A model generated the notes under the pieces. That model worked only from the letters and a program-made list of their open reading frames with translations, had not been told where the DNA came from and did no database searches. Below are positions 23,351 to 33,006 of a stretch of 64,000 bases of DNA, one piece after another (within the stretch, counting starts at the first letter, position 1; every line of letters starts with the position of its first letter). The stretch comes from Anatilimnocola floriformis (lineage in GTDB: Bacteria > Planctomycetota > Planctomycetia > Pirellulales > Pirellulaceae): the NCBI RefSeq assembly GCF_024256385.1, contig NZ_JAMLFW010000001.1, forward strand, positions 5,456,001 through 5,520,000. The letters run 5' to 3'. A program made the position numbers and the translations under genes.

Positions 23351-24619
23351 ATGTTCCAGATCAACTACGGTTCAACCGGTCGGTATTGTGATGGCATGTC
23401 GCGGCGGACTGCTTTGAAGCTGGGCTTTGCGGGGTTGGGCGGCATGACACTGGCCGGTCTCTACAGGGCTGAAGCAGCAGCGGGGATTACCTCTTCGAAC
23501 AAGGCGGTCATCAACATTCACCTGGGTGGCGGGCCATCGCACCAGGACATGTTTGACCTGAAGCCCGAAGCGGCTCAGGAGTTCCGCGGCGAGTTTAACC
23601 CGATCAAGACGAACGTCCCGGGCTTTGACATTTGCGAACACTTCCCGCAGCTCGCCAAGATGACGGACAAATACGCCGTCATTCGCTCGCTGATCGGCAT
23701 GGTCGACGACCACAGCAATTTCCACACGCAAACCGGCTATCCGCGCAGTGACCTGCGGAACATCGGCGGCCGCCCCGGCATTGGCAGCGTGATTGCCCGC
23801 TTGATGGGACCAACCGGCAGCGGCGCTCCGCCGTTTATTGCTTACAACGAGAATCCCGTTGGTTATCTCGGCCCCGTGTATATGGCCTATCGTCCGTCCG
23901 GCGGCGATCTGCGGCTGACTGGTTCGATGACGGCAGATCGCCTGGAATCGCGGACGAATCTGCTGTCTTCGCTCGACTCGATCAAGCGGGAAGTGGATCA
24001 CTCGGGCCAAATGAAGGCCCTCGATTCGTTCACGCAGCGAGCCGTGGGTGTGGTTACCTCGGGTGATGTCGCCAACGCACTGGATCTGCAAAAGGAAGAC
24101 CCAAAAGTTCGCGAACGCTACGGCAAGGACGTCGATTCGTTCCTGACTGCGCGGCGGTTGGTCGAAGCCGGCGTGCGCGTTGTGACCTTTGATTGGGGCG
24201 GCTGGGATACGCACAGCGACAACTTCAGCCAACTGAAAAAGCAACTGCCGAAGCTCGATCGGGCCATGAGTGCCCTGATCAGCGATCTGCATGAGCGAGG
24301 CATGGACAAAGACGTGAGCATCGTGATGTGGGGCGAATTTGGCCGGTCACCACGGATCAACATGACCTCGGGCCGCGATCACTGGTCGCGCGTGGCCATG
24401 TGCTTCCTCGCCGGAGGTGGCATGAAGACCGGTCAGTTCATCGGCTCGTCGACCAAGAACGCCGAAGAAGCCAAGGACCGCCCGATTCACCTGCAGGAAG
24501 TCTTCTCGACCCTGTATCACAACATGGGAATCGACTGCAACAAGACCAGCATCATCGACCCCGCCGGTCGGCCGCAGTTTTTGACCGACCACCGCGATCC
24601 GATTAAGGAATTGGTGTAG
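23351..24619 (+). CDS. DUF1501 (sulfatase-like) Tat protein
   Basis: 422 residues. SRRTALKLGFAGLGGMTLAG (from residue 17) is a twin-arginine-like signal. The body has the DUF1501 hallmarks: NIHLGGGPSHQDMFDLKP, CEHFPQLAKMTDKYAVIRSL, DHSNFHTQTGYPR, FDWGGWDTHSDN, WGEFGRSPRIN and GGGMKTGQFIGSS, with the metal-binding His/Asp pattern of the alkaline-phosphatase superfamily. AAAGGA lies 9 bases before the ATG. In planctomycetes these genes usually follow a DUF1549/DUF1553 cytochrome partner; here none is adjacent. It is probably a periplasmic hydrolase of unknown substrate. Confidence 0.92.
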   Translation: MFQINYGSTGRYCDGMSRRTALKLGFAGLGGMTLAGLYRAEAAAGITSSNKAVINIHLGGGPSHQDMFDLKPEAAQEFRGEFNPIKTNVPGFDICEHFPQLAKMTDKYAVIRSLIGMVDDHSNFHTQTGYPRSDLRNIGGRPGIGSVIARLMGPTGSGAPPFIAYNENPVGYLGPVYMAYRPSGGDLRLTGSMTADRLESRTNLLSSLDSIKREVDHSGQMKALDSFTQRAVGVVTSGDVANALDLQKEDPKVRERYGKDVDSFLTARRLVEAGVRVVTFDWGGWDTHSDNFSQLKKQLPKLDRAMSALISDLHERGMDKDVSIVMWGEFGRSPRINMTSGRDHWSRVAMCFLAGGGMKTGQFIGSSTKNAEEAKDRPIHLQEVFSTLYHNMGIDCNKTSIIDPAGRPQFLTDHRDPIKELV

Positions 24620-24747
24620 CAAGTCGTCGATCCGCTCCGCGGTCGATGAACGGACTTGGCCGCGGATTTGACTCGGGGTTTTCGTGAACCATCCATCACG
24701 ATCGTGCGTATTGGGGCTGCCACCAAATACTCGGCCCTGGTGCACCG

Positions 24748-25137
24748 ATGGATATGTATTTCTTCGACGGCAAGCCTAAAACAGCGGCAGCAATTCATCC
24801 TTGGCGGTGGCTTAAGCGTCTCACCGCTTTGGCTTTCGGTTGCGTGCTGGTGGCGCACGCCGCTTATACCGCGGCTAGGTTCCCAATCCTCAGGCATGAG
24901 CAGAGTATCGCGAAGCTGAAGATCGGCGATACGCGAGCAACAATGATTGAACTGGTTGGCGAGCCGCAATTTTCTAAGTCGAATCCGCAGTGGGGAACCG
25001 TTTGCGAATACAGGGTCTATCCGTGGTTCATGTCCCACAGCTACCAAAACAACCGCTTCCGCACTCGGTGGCGAGTTGTGCTCGACGACTCGGACCGGGT
25101 TGTCTTTAAAGCACGATTGAATCCCATCGGCTGCTGA
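24748..25137 (+). CDS. Small membrane-anchored protein with BamE/SmpA-like domain
   Basis: 129 residues. One hydrophobic segment (about 26-43, LTALAFGCVLVAHAAYTA) is followed by IAKLKIGDTRATMIELVGEP (about 54-73), which matches the L.iGmt...v..llG.P signature of the SmpA/OmlA (BamE) fold, then a strand-rich tail ending in Cys. There is no lipobox. It could be involved in envelope assembly, but BamE-like folds are widespread and function cannot be assigned. A second ATG lies two codons in. Confidence 0.6.
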   Translation: MDMYFFDGKPKTAAAIHPWRWLKRLTALAFGCVLVAHAAYTAARFPILRHEQSIAKLKIGDTRATMIELVGEPQFSKSNPQWGTVCEYRVYPWFMSHSYQNNRFRTRWRVVLDDSDRVVFKARLNPIGC

Positions 25138-25160
25138 TTGGGGCGTCAACTCGCCAAAGG

Positions 25161-25207
25161 CCCCTCACCCCGGCCCTCTCCCCGGAGTACCGAGGAGAGG
25201 GAGTAGG
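25161..25207. repeat. GC-rich palindromic repeat, family D (copy 2)
   Basis: CCCCTCACCCCGGCCCTCTC is followed by CCCGGAGTACCGAGGAGAGG and GAGTAGG. It is nearly identical to 3210-3252 and 50967-51010; CCCTCTCC and GGAGAGGG form the stem. Confidence 0.85.
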
Positions 25208-25275
25208 AATGACTTCATCGATTCTTCACGCGAGAGCCTCTTTCGGATGAAGACGCTCCATCTTATTGTTGGAGC

Positions 25276-26691
25276 ATGCATCCCCAATCCTGGTTCTGGC
25301 GACTCTTGGCATGGCAGGCCATTCTGTGTGTGGGCTTGGTCGTGGCCGCGGCAATGTTGGCCACGCGCAGCGCCGCGGCGGGTTGGTCGTTACCCCGAGT
25401 TTTGTTGGTGCTGCTGCTGGTTGCGTTGTGCATTAGCGCGGCCACGATTTGGTTCAGCCTGAAGCGGCTGCATCAGCCGCTCGTCGAACTGGCCCGCTTG
25501 GCTCGGCAAATTTCGGCGGGCGATGGCGACTCGGTTCCGTCGTCGCTCCCGGGTGAAGAGCTCAGCGAAATCAGCGGCGCGCTGCAACTCTTTCGCGGCC
25601 GGCTTGAGCAGCGGGGCGATCAAGTTCAACAGAACACGCAGCGGCTGCAAACCGTCATGGCGAGCATGATCGAAGGCGTGCTCGCCGTTGGGCCCGATCA
25701 TACGATTCTGCTCGCCAACCAGGCGGCTCAGCGGTTGCTCGACTTTGCGACGTCACAGCCGCAGGGGCGCTCGCTCCTCGAAGTGACCCGGGCTCGCTCG
25801 GTTTATGAAGCCGTGCAACACGCGCTCGAAACGACGAAGGCCGTCGAGCGTGAGTTCGATTCGCCCGGCGTGCAACGGCGAGTGCTGTTGTTGCGAGCCA
25901 CGCGTTTGCCCGGCGAACCTTGTCCCGGCGTGATGGTCGTTATTCATGATGTGTCGGAACTGCGGCGGCTCGAGAATCTCCGCCGCGAGTTCGTCGCCAA
26001 TGTTTCGCACGAATTGAAAACGCCGCTCGCCGCGATTAAGGCCTATGCCGAGACGCTGCGGATGGGGGCGGTGAATGACCCGGAGAATAATCTGGCGTTT
26101 GTGCTGCGGATCGAAGAGCAAGCCGAGCGGCTGCATCAGCTGATTCTCGACATGCTGCAGATCGCGCGGATCGAATCGGGGCAGCAGACGTTCAACATCA
26201 TCGACGTCGGCTTGGCCGAGTTAATCGACGAATGCCTGGCGCAATTTGCCGATCTGGCCGCGGCGAAACAGATTGATCTGGTTGGTGAACTTCCCGCCGA
26301 CGAACTCACGGCTCGCGGTGACGAAGAAGGACTGCGTACGATTCTCAGCAACCTCGTCGACAACGCGATCAAATACACCACGACCGGCGGCGAGGTTTTT
26401 ATTCGCTGCCAGGCGACGGAAGAGACCGTTACCATCGAAGTCAAAGACAGCGGCATCGGCATCGCTGACAAGGAGTTGGTGCGGATCTTCGAGCGGTTCT
26501 ATCGTGTCGATCGCGCCCGCTCGCGCGAGATGGGGGGCACGGGCCTGGGCCTGTCGATCGTAAAGAATCTCACGCAAGCTTTCGGCGGCAGCGTGGGAGT
26601 GGTGAGCGAACCGGGCAAGGGTTCCACGTTTCGCGTCACTCTCAAACGCTGCAAGCCGGCGACGCCAGCCGTTACGGCAAGTGCTGTCTAA
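25276..26691 (+). CDS. PhoR-like sensor histidine kinase (orphan)
   Basis: 471 residues. Two membrane segments (about 9-30 and 41-62) with almost no periplasmic loop between them are followed by HAMP (about 62-118), PAS (about 125-225), and HisKA with SHELKTPLAAIKAY (phospho-acceptor His about 245). The ATPase domain has N box NLVDNAIKYT (about 360), G1 DSGIGIAD, F box RIFERFYRVD and G2 GGTGLGLSIVK. No response regulator is adjacent. An exact hairpin GCTCCA-TCTTATTGT-TGGAGC (25255-25275) abuts the ATG, with its GGAG just 1 base from the start, so translation may be structure-controlled. Confidence 0.93.
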   Translation: MHPQSWFWRLLAWQAILCVGLVVAAAMLATRSAAAGWSLPRVLLVLLLVALCISAATIWFSLKRLHQPLVELARLARQISAGDGDSVPSSLPGEELSEISGALQLFRGRLEQRGDQVQQNTQRLQTVMASMIEGVLAVGPDHTILLANQAAQRLLDFATSQPQGRSLLEVTRARSVYEAVQHALETTKAVEREFDSPGVQRRVLLLRATRLPGEPCPGVMVVIHDVSELRRLENLRREFVANVSHELKTPLAAIKAYAETLRMGAVNDPENNLAFVLRIEEQAERLHQLILDMLQIARIESGQQTFNIIDVGLAELIDECLAQFADLAAAKQIDLVGELPADELTARGDEEGLRTILSNLVDNAIKYTTTGGEVFIRCQATEETVTIEVKDSGIGIADKELVRIFERFYRVDRARSREMGGTGLGLSIVKNLTQAFGGSVGVVSEPGKGSTFRVTLKRCKPATPAVTASAV

Positions 26692-26875
26692 GCACGGCAA
26701 CAAATTGGGCTGACTTCGCTGGCGCTGAGAGGAAATCGCAGGATGGCGCGGATGCGCATCCGATGAAACGGAAGACTGCCCGCAACTTCGCTGTATTCAC
26801 TGCTAGCGGATTATTGGCAAGCAGTTTCAAGAAATCACACCTGCCCTCGGTTCTGCCGGCCGAAAAGGATTTCTC

Positions 26876-27934
26876 GTGTTCATACAACGAATTGCCGCAG
26901 CGGCGGCCCTCGTCGTTTGTTGCTGCGTCGCCACGGCAACGGCCCAGGAATATGACGACCTCGGCGAACCAAGCGTGGCCGCGACGGTCTATCAACCAAC
27001 GGCTTATTGGTACAGCGGCGCCGAGTTTTTGTTCTTGAATGTCAATGCCGACTCTGGCGGTCAGATAACTGTGTCGTTTAGCGATACAACCGCGCCGGGC
27101 GTGGCGACGACGGCCTTTCGCGATGGCGAAGGCGTCGCCGATTACGCAGCCGCTCCTCGTTTTTGGCTCGGCCGGCAACTGAACGAAAATTGGGGCCTCC
27201 GCGGCAGCTACTTTTCGGCGAGTGCCAGTGAATCGCGCACGCCGCACTTGAATCCCGCGATTCCCACGACAGGCACGAACTTTGGCACTTACACCGCTTG
27301 GGGCAACGCACAACTCACCGCCGTCGATCTCGATGTGGTTCGCAGCTTTTACATGTCGGACGATTGGAAGCTCGATGCCTTTGCTGGCGCTCGCTATGGT
27401 TCGTTCGACGTCTCCTCGGGCATCGATTCGTTCGGCGTGTTTACAACCGGCAACTTCGTGAACCTGAATCTGCAGAACAACTGCCAGTTTGATGGCGCTG
27501 GCGCATCGCTGGGCTTTAGTTCTCGCAATCGATTGTGGGGGAGTAACCTGTACCTGCTGTGGAGCGGGCGGGGCTCGATGCTGTTTGGCCGGTCCGACAT
27601 GGTGGCCCGCTCGGCTGGCACGGTGGCGAGTTCGCCGAGCGCTCCGCTGGTGGGAGCTGCGAACGATGATCTTGATCGAAACGTTCCCAGCACGCTTGAC
27701 ATCATCGAATCGCAATTGGGTTTGCAATACGAATTTCGTTTGCTGGAGATGCCCTACAACTGCTTCGTGCGCTGCGCCTTCGAATTCCAGCACTGGAATG
27801 TCAACAACCAAGAAAATCGTGGCGCCGGCTTCGGCGGCACCATCGGCGAATTGACGACGAATAGCTTTGCTAGCGGCGGCCCCGGAAACGCAACGCTACT
27901 CGGCCTGAGTCTGGCGACAGGCTTTACCTGGTAG
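26876..27934 (+). CDS. BBP7-family outer-membrane beta-barrel protein (shorter paralogue)
   Basis: 352 residues. The signal peptide IAAAAALVVCCCVATATAQ (about 6-24) is followed by YWYSGAEFLFLNVNADSGGQ, then alternating strands (DWKLDAFAGARYGSFDV, LGLQYEFRLLEMPYNCFVRC) and an aromatic end, LGLSLATGFTW. The overall pattern matches the 3457-4974 protein and the family. The GTG at 26876 is supported by AAAAGGA 5-6 bases upstream. It is convergent with the large dehydrogenase-like gene, 8 bases apart. Confidence 0.82.
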   Translation: MFIQRIAAAAALVVCCCVATATAQEYDDLGEPSVAATVYQPTAYWYSGAEFLFLNVNADSGGQITVSFSDTTAPGVATTAFRDGEGVADYAAAPRFWLGRQLNENWGLRGSYFSASASESRTPHLNPAIPTTGTNFGTYTAWGNAQLTAVDLDVVRSFYMSDDWKLDAFAGARYGSFDVSSGIDSFGVFTTGNFVNLNLQNNCQFDGAGASLGFSSRNRLWGSNLYLLWSGRGSMLFGRSDMVARSAGTVASSPSAPLVGAANDDLDRNVPSTLDIIESQLGLQYEFRLLEMPYNCFVRCAFEFQHWNVNNQENRGAGFGGTIGELTTNSFASGGPGNATLLGLSLATGFTW

Positions 27935-27942
27935 GCGATTGC

Positions 27943-30900
27943 TTAAGGCAGCGGTTGTGTGCTGCGTAAGTACGCGAGCAAGTCGCGAACCTGCTGATCG
28001 CTGAATTGCTTCAGTAGGCCGGTGGGCATGAGCGAAACGGGCACGGCGCGGAGGTCCTCGATTTCTTCGCGTGGCAGCGAGAGATTCTGGCCATCCACGC
28101 CGCGGATGACGACCACCTGCGCATCTTGCTCAGCGATGAATCCACTGAGCGTGCGACCGTCGGCGGTTTGTACGAGGTAATTTTCAAAGCCCTCGCGAAT
28201 CTCGGCACTGGGATTCACCACGTTCAAGAGAATGCCGCGCAGATCGTCTCGTTTGTAGCTTGTTAGGTCGGGCCCAATCGCACCGCCGTCGGCGAAAAGC
28301 TTGTGGCACTTGCCGCAGGAAGTGGCGTAGAGCTTTTTGCCGGCGTAGGGATTGCCGCTGCCGGCCGCAGCGACTTGCAGGAGCTTTTCCACTTCGGCCC
28401 GAAGAGCTTCGTTCGACGCACCGGCCAGTTCGCCCCAATGCTTCTTGCAAGCCTCGCGCACATCGGCCTGGTCGCTGAGAAGCAGTCGTCGCACGGTGCT
28501 CTCATGAATGCCGGCTGCTTCGATCTGCTTCGCGTCAACGGCAGCGACGAGCAACTTGGCCCAACTGCTGCGGCTAGCGAGAAGCGATTGAGCCACGCCG
28601 CGAACCGCTTCTGGCATGTCTTGGTAGGCAGCCACGACCTCCTGGCCGATCTCTGGATTTTTGTAGGATTGCAGCGAACCCAGCGCACTGCTGCGGAGTC
28701 CATCGTTGCGAGAATCCTTGACGATCTTCAGCAGCACGGGGACCGATGTCGGTTGCTGAATGGTGCCGAAAATCGCAATCAGCTGTTCGCGCTTGGCGGC
28801 ATCGAATGACTCATTGCCGATTTGCTTGAGAGCTTCCGCAACTGCGGCGGGATCACCTTGCCGCAACCGCAACGTCGGCGAAGCCGATCCGGCGGCGGCC
28901 ATTGCGGAGAGCAGTTCCGGCGGCAAGGCATTCATGCTGCGACCTTGAAAGGCTGCTTCGATGCCCGCCATTACTTTGGCTTTGGCGTCTTTGCTCGGCA
29001 GTGTGGTGAGCAGCTGCGCGCAGGCGAGCAAATCCTTACGCTGCCCCGACGTTGCAAAACGACGAGCAAGGCGTTCCACGATGTGTTGCGATGCCAGCGG
29101 CAACTCATTGTTTTTCTTCAGCCACTCGATCACAGCATCGCGGTCGGAATCGGCTTTCGCTTCGATCGCCCACCACAACAGCAGCGGCAGATGGATATCG
29201 GCAGCGTCCTCCTGATGCCCTGCCAATCCCGCGGAGATGGCTAGCGTGTGTTCGCCGCTCAACCGCCGCGAGGATGCGGCGAGTTGACTCCGCACGCGGA
29301 CGTCTTTTTCCGTTTTCGCCAGTTCGACTAACTGCTGCGCAATGGCCGAACTGATTTCGCCATCGTCGCAGACGAGGCGAATCGTCCACTCTCGCACCAG
29401 CGGTTCGTGGTGTTTCAACAACAGTGCGGCCTGCTGATCGCCCAATCCGCCGCTGGCTTGCAAAGCCCACAAGCAGTTTAGCGCGTGCTCGCCTTTCTCG
29501 CCGTGGATTTCTCGAATGAGCCGTTCCTGCACACCTTCCGGCCTGCGCTGAGCGAGCACCTGCAACGCCGTTTGTCGCTGCCAGCGATTGGCTTCATATA
29601 CACCGACATTCAGCAGTTCACTATCGATCTTTTTCGTGAGATCAACGGCCGCTGGCGGTTTACCACCCTTCGCCGAGATCCGCCAGATGCGACCACTCTC
29701 TTTGTGCACTCGTCCTTGATAGTGACTGGCATGATCGATTCGCTGCTCGTACATATCGACGACATACACAGCGCCGTCGGGGCCGACTTGAATATCGACC
29801 GGCCGCACCCAGGGATCGTCACTCGTCATCAAATGGCCGACGTCGGTGGTCTTGAAACTCGACCGATCGGCTTCGAGCGTGCTGAGCGTGACGTGACTCT
29901 GCAGCGGCGCAACGCCCATTAGCAAATTGTTGTACTTCTCGGGCAAGGCAGCGCCGCCGTAGATGACGAAGGCGTGTGTGAACCGCGGCACCTTGGCGTG
30001 AGCCATGGCTTCGAAATAGCCAAAGGCGAAGGGATTCGAGAGTTCACCGTGCTTGCCGAATCCCTTTTGATAGTAGCCACCCTGCACGTAATGAAAGCCA
30101 CGGGTGTTGCCGCCGTTGTGGCCGCTGAAGATTCGGCCTTGATCGTCGAACTCCACTCCAAAAGCATTGCCGCCACCTTCGGCGAAGATCTCATATTTCT
30201 TTGTCGGAGGATGATAGCGCCAGATGAGTTGCCCTTGCGAGTGAATCGCCTTTTTCTCGCCAGGCCGTTTCACCGCGCCGGTGACGGTGCTCCCTTGCGC
30301 GGCATACAGCCAGCCATCGGGTCCCCAACGCAGGTTGTTCGCGACCGAATGCGAGTCTTCAATGCCGAAGCCCTCGAGATGCACTTCCGGATCACCATCG
30401 GGAACATCGTCGCCATTTTTATCGGGATAGAAGAGCAAGTACGGCGGATTGAGCACCCACACGCCACCGTCGCCGAAGGCAAACGATGAGCAGACACTCA
30501 AGCCGTCGAGAAAAGTCTTGTGCTGGTCATATTTACCGTCGCCGTCGGTGTCTTCGTGAATCGTGATCTTGTCTTCGCCGCGAAAATGATTCGGCGGGGC
30601 CGGCGGAACTTTGTCGTAGACCGTGCGAAGAAATTTATCGCGGCTGATCGCGGTCAAACCGGCGGGATGCGGATACTGCAAGTACTGCACGCACCACAGC
30701 CGGCCGCGAGCATCCCATTTGATCGACAGCGGTTGCCGTACATGCGGCTCGCCGACAGCGAGGTTGATCTGTAAGTCATCGGCGACTTTGATCTTGGCCA
30801 GCGACTGCTCCGGCGGCAGCGGCCCTTCTTCACCTTGCAGTTTTTTCAGTTCGCGATCGACCACAGCAGCGACTTCGAGTTTGGAAAAAGCCGGGACTTT

Positions 30901-31416
30901 CGCGAGCGACTCTTTGTCTGCATTCGCCCAGGCAACGTCATCACCCGTTCGCACTTGCCAATCGCCACTGAGGCGAATCGCCTGCTCGCCGCCGAAGAGA
31001 ACAGGCGCGGCGACATTGAATCCGGATCGGCCATCGACGACGCAGACGCGAATTGCAATCAGCTGCAATTCGCCGGCTTTGATTTTTTCGGCAGGGATTT
31101 TGAATCGCTGGGTTTGGCCGATGCCACTCAAGTACTGTGGCGGAAAAGTTCCCAAGCCACCAATCTTTTCGCCGGCGAAGTAGATTTCGCGAGCGTCATC
31201 AACGGCTTCGACGGCGAGAGTTACTTCCCGCCCTTTCCACTCGGCGGGAATTTGGACGGCGGCGCGATACCACAGCCGCACGTCCTGGCCCCCGGGCGAA
31301 GTCTTCCACGCAGCGGGAACGGGTACGGTCTTCCACTCGCCATCGGCGGCGGCCGAATGCTGCGCGGCCAGAAACGCCACGGACCAAACCAACAAGAGCG
31401 TGAGCAAGCGACGCAT
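27943..31416 (-). CDS. PVC-type membrane-bound dehydrogenase-like protein with HEAT repeats and cytochrome c domain
   Basis: 1157 residues. After a signal peptide (LLTLLLVWSVAFLAAQHSAA) comes a jelly-roll domain like glycoside-hydrolase sugar-binding modules (about 30-150; WYRAAVQIPAEWKGREVTLA). The PQQ/NHL-like beta-propeller is about 210-620 (DGDGKYDQHKTFLDGL, NNLRWGPDGWLYAAQGSTV, DIQVGPDGAVYVVDMYEQ). HEAT-like helices run to about 1010, and a C-terminal c-type haem domain has CGKCHKLFADGGAIGPDLT near 1033, with an SLMP segment that probably supplies the axial Met. GGAG lies 8 bases before the ATG at 31416. These proteins are expanded in planctomycetes and are suspected periplasmic sugar or alcohol oxidoreductases; the substrate is unknown. 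Confidence 0.92.
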   Translation of the reverse strand: MRRLLTLLLVWSVAFLAAQHSAAADGEWKTVPVPAAWKTSPGGQDVRLWYRAAVQIPAEWKGREVTLAVEAVDDAREIYFAGEKIGGLGTFPPQYLSGIGQTQRFKIPAEKIKAGELQLIAIRVCVVDGRSGFNVAAPVLFGGEQAIRLSGDWQVRTGDDVAWANADKESLAKVPAFSKLEVAAVVDRELKKLQGEEGPLPPEQSLAKIKVADDLQINLAVGEPHVRQPLSIKWDARGRLWCVQYLQYPHPAGLTAISRDKFLRTVYDKVPPAPPNHFRGEDKITIHEDTDGDGKYDQHKTFLDGLSVCSSFAFGDGGVWVLNPPYLLFYPDKNGDDVPDGDPEVHLEGFGIEDSHSVANNLRWGPDGWLYAAQGSTVTGAVKRPGEKKAIHSQGQLIWRYHPPTKKYEIFAEGGGNAFGVEFDDQGRIFSGHNGGNTRGFHYVQGGYYQKGFGKHGELSNPFAFGYFEAMAHAKVPRFTHAFVIYGGAALPEKYNNLLMGVAPLQSHVTLSTLEADRSSFKTTDVGHLMTSDDPWVRPVDIQVGPDGAVYVVDMYEQRIDHASHYQGRVHKESGRIWRISAKGGKPPAAVDLTKKIDSELLNVGVYEANRWQRQTALQVLAQRRPEGVQERLIREIHGEKGEHALNCLWALQASGGLGDQQAALLLKHHEPLVREWTIRLVCDDGEISSAIAQQLVELAKTEKDVRVRSQLAASSRRLSGEHTLAISAGLAGHQEDAADIHLPLLLWWAIEAKADSDRDAVIEWLKKNNELPLASQHIVERLARRFATSGQRKDLLACAQLLTTLPSKDAKAKVMAGIEAAFQGRSMNALPPELLSAMAAAGSASPTLRLRQGDPAAVAEALKQIGNESFDAAKREQLIAIFGTIQQPTSVPVLLKIVKDSRNDGLRSSALGSLQSYKNPEIGQEVVAAYQDMPEAVRGVAQSLLASRSSWAKLLVAAVDAKQIEAAGIHESTVRRLLLSDQADVREACKKHWGELAGASNEALRAEVEKLLQVAAAGSGNPYAGKKLYATSCGKCHKLFADGGAIGPDLTSYKRDDLRGILLNVVNPSAEIREGFENYLVQTADGRTLSGFIAEQDAQVVVIRGVDGQNLSLPREEIEDLRAVPVSLMPTGLLKQFSDQQVRDLLAYLRSTQPLP

Positions 31417-31566
31417 CGGTGGGCTCCAACGGGAGGGCGGGATAGCGTGATCATACACGCCTGCTAGGCTGCAAGCGATAAAGTCGCGCGGCTCCACCCG
31501 CTGGGCAGCGGTGCCGATTTTGTTAAAACCAATGAAGACGTTTCGCCTCATTTTTACTGAGTTCGC

Positions 31567-32124
31567 ATGCCCGAAGTCTGGTTACGCACGAACCGCCGCG
31601 CACTATTGCTCGGCCTGGCCTTGCCGGTCGTTATTGCGCTCGTCGGCAGTGGCTTGCTCATTGCTGCCTGGCTGCTGCATTGGCATTGGGGCGTGTGGGC
31701 GCTCGCCGGCGCGATGATTCTCGGCGCGCTCTATCTGACCGGCAACATCCTGTGGATGGCAGCCCAGCCGCGGCTGGCTTACGAAGCCGATTCGCTGCTG
31801 GTTTACATCGAGCCGAAGGAACCGATCCGCGTGCCGCTCGATATTGTCGAGTGCTTTTTTCTCGGCCAAGGTGGCGCGAGCGAGCTGCCGAAGATCGATG
31901 GCATGGAACCAGAGACGAGCAACGTCATCGTGCGGATTGCCGAGCGGGCCAAGGATTGGCATCATCGCGACGTGAAGCCCGCGATCGCGCATTGGTGCGA
32001 AGGGTACATCACGCTGCAGGGTGCCTGGTGCGAACCGATCAACGGCGAAGCGCTGAAGGAGCTCAACCATCGACTGGCGGCTGCTCATCGCGAACAACGA
32101 GCCCGACAGGCGGCCGGCGCATGA
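31567..32124 (+). CDS. Two-TM membrane protein, unknown
   Basis: 185 residues. Two hydrophobic segments lie near 12-35 (LLLGLALPVVIALVGSGLLI) and 40-62 (GVWALAGAMILGALYLTGNI), followed by a soluble domain of about 120 residues (LAYEADSLLVYIEPKEPIRV) that looks like a PH-like or YdbT-type beta fold. Its TGA overlaps the ATG of mfnB, so the two are translationally coupled. Function unknown. Confidence 0.75.
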   Translation: MPEVWLRTNRRALLLGLALPVVIALVGSGLLIAAWLLHWHWGVWALAGAMILGALYLTGNILWMAAQPRLAYEADSLLVYIEPKEPIRVPLDIVECFFLGQGGASELPKIDGMEPETSNVIVRIAERAKDWHHRDVKPAIAHWCEGYITLQGAWCEPINGEALKELNHRLAAAHREQRARQAAGA

Positions 32125-32843
32125 GCAAAAAGAAGCAAGCAAGGACAAAGCTGCTGGTAAGCGTCACGGGCGCCGTCGAAGCGATTACCGCCATGGAGAA
32201 TGGCGCCGATCTGATCGACATCAAGGATCCGTCGCGCGGTTCGCTCGGCGCTGCGAGCCCCGATGTCTGGCGCGAAGTTCTCGGAGTCGTCAACAAGCAA
32301 GTTCCCGTGAGCGCCGCGCTCGGCGAGATTCGCAACATCGACCTCGAAAAACTTGCCACAGAAACTCGTGGTCTATCTTTTGCCAAGGTCGGCATGAGCG
32401 ATGCCACCACCAACGGCGTGTTCGACTGGCGATATTACTGGCGGCAATGGCGATCGCTGCTGAAGCGTGGTACGCAGCCCGTCCTCGTTGTCTATGCCGA
32501 CTGGCGCGACTGCGGCGCGCCATCGCCCGCCGAGCTGGTGCAATGCGTGCCGGAGTTTCGCGTGCCCGTTGTGCTCGTCGATACCTACGACAAGAGCAAC
32601 GGCAACTTGCGCGAGCACTGCAGCGACGCGCAGTTGATTCGCTTCATCGGCGCCGTTCGCGATGCGAAAGCCCAGGTCGTGCTTGCTGGTTCGTTGCAAC
32701 TCAGCGATTTGCCCGATCTGCTGCCACTCGCGCCAGACTATGTTGCCGTGCGCGGCGCGGTTTGTCGCGGCGCGCGCACCGGCCGACTCGATGGTGCACT
32801 CGTGCGCGAATGGGCGACGGCCTTAAGCACTTCGCGCAAGTAG
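32121..32843 (+). CDS. mfnB: (5-formylfuran-3-yl)methyl phosphate synthase MfnB
   Basis: 240 residues with the DUF556/MfnB TIM-barrel signatures: LLVSVTGAVEAITAMENGAD, LIDIKDPSRGSLGAA, VSAALGEIRN, FAKVGMSD, VDTYDKSNGNL, VLAGSLQLSDLPDL and DYVAVRGAVCRG. The enzyme condenses two glyceraldehyde-3-phosphate molecules to the furan precursor of methanofuran. Planctomycetes are known to carry tetrahydromethanopterin/methanofuran-linked C1 genes, so this marks that pathway here. It begins with ATGA overlap on the preceding membrane-protein gene. No other C1 gene is in the window. Confidence 0.92.
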   Translation: MSKKKQARTKLLVSVTGAVEAITAMENGADLIDIKDPSRGSLGAASPDVWREVLGVVNKQVPVSAALGEIRNIDLEKLATETRGLSFAKVGMSDATTNGVFDWRYYWRQWRSLLKRGTQPVLVVYADWRDCGAPSPAELVQCVPEFRVPVVLVDTYDKSNGNLREHCSDAQLIRFIGAVRDAKAQVVLAGSLQLSDLPDLLPLAPDYVAVRGAVCRGARTGRLDGALVREWATALSTSRK

Positions 32844-33006
32844 TGTCAAGCGCGAGTCTGTGATTCTCTGCGCAGCGCATCTCGACTGTGAAATTTGTAA
32901 CTTGACGCGCGCGGTAATTCAGTTCGATACTGCTGAGCGCTGTCCTGCTCTCATCTCAGTCACTTCTCTGCGAGCGCTCGTTTCGCCTATCACAGGAGAA
33001 CTTCAC

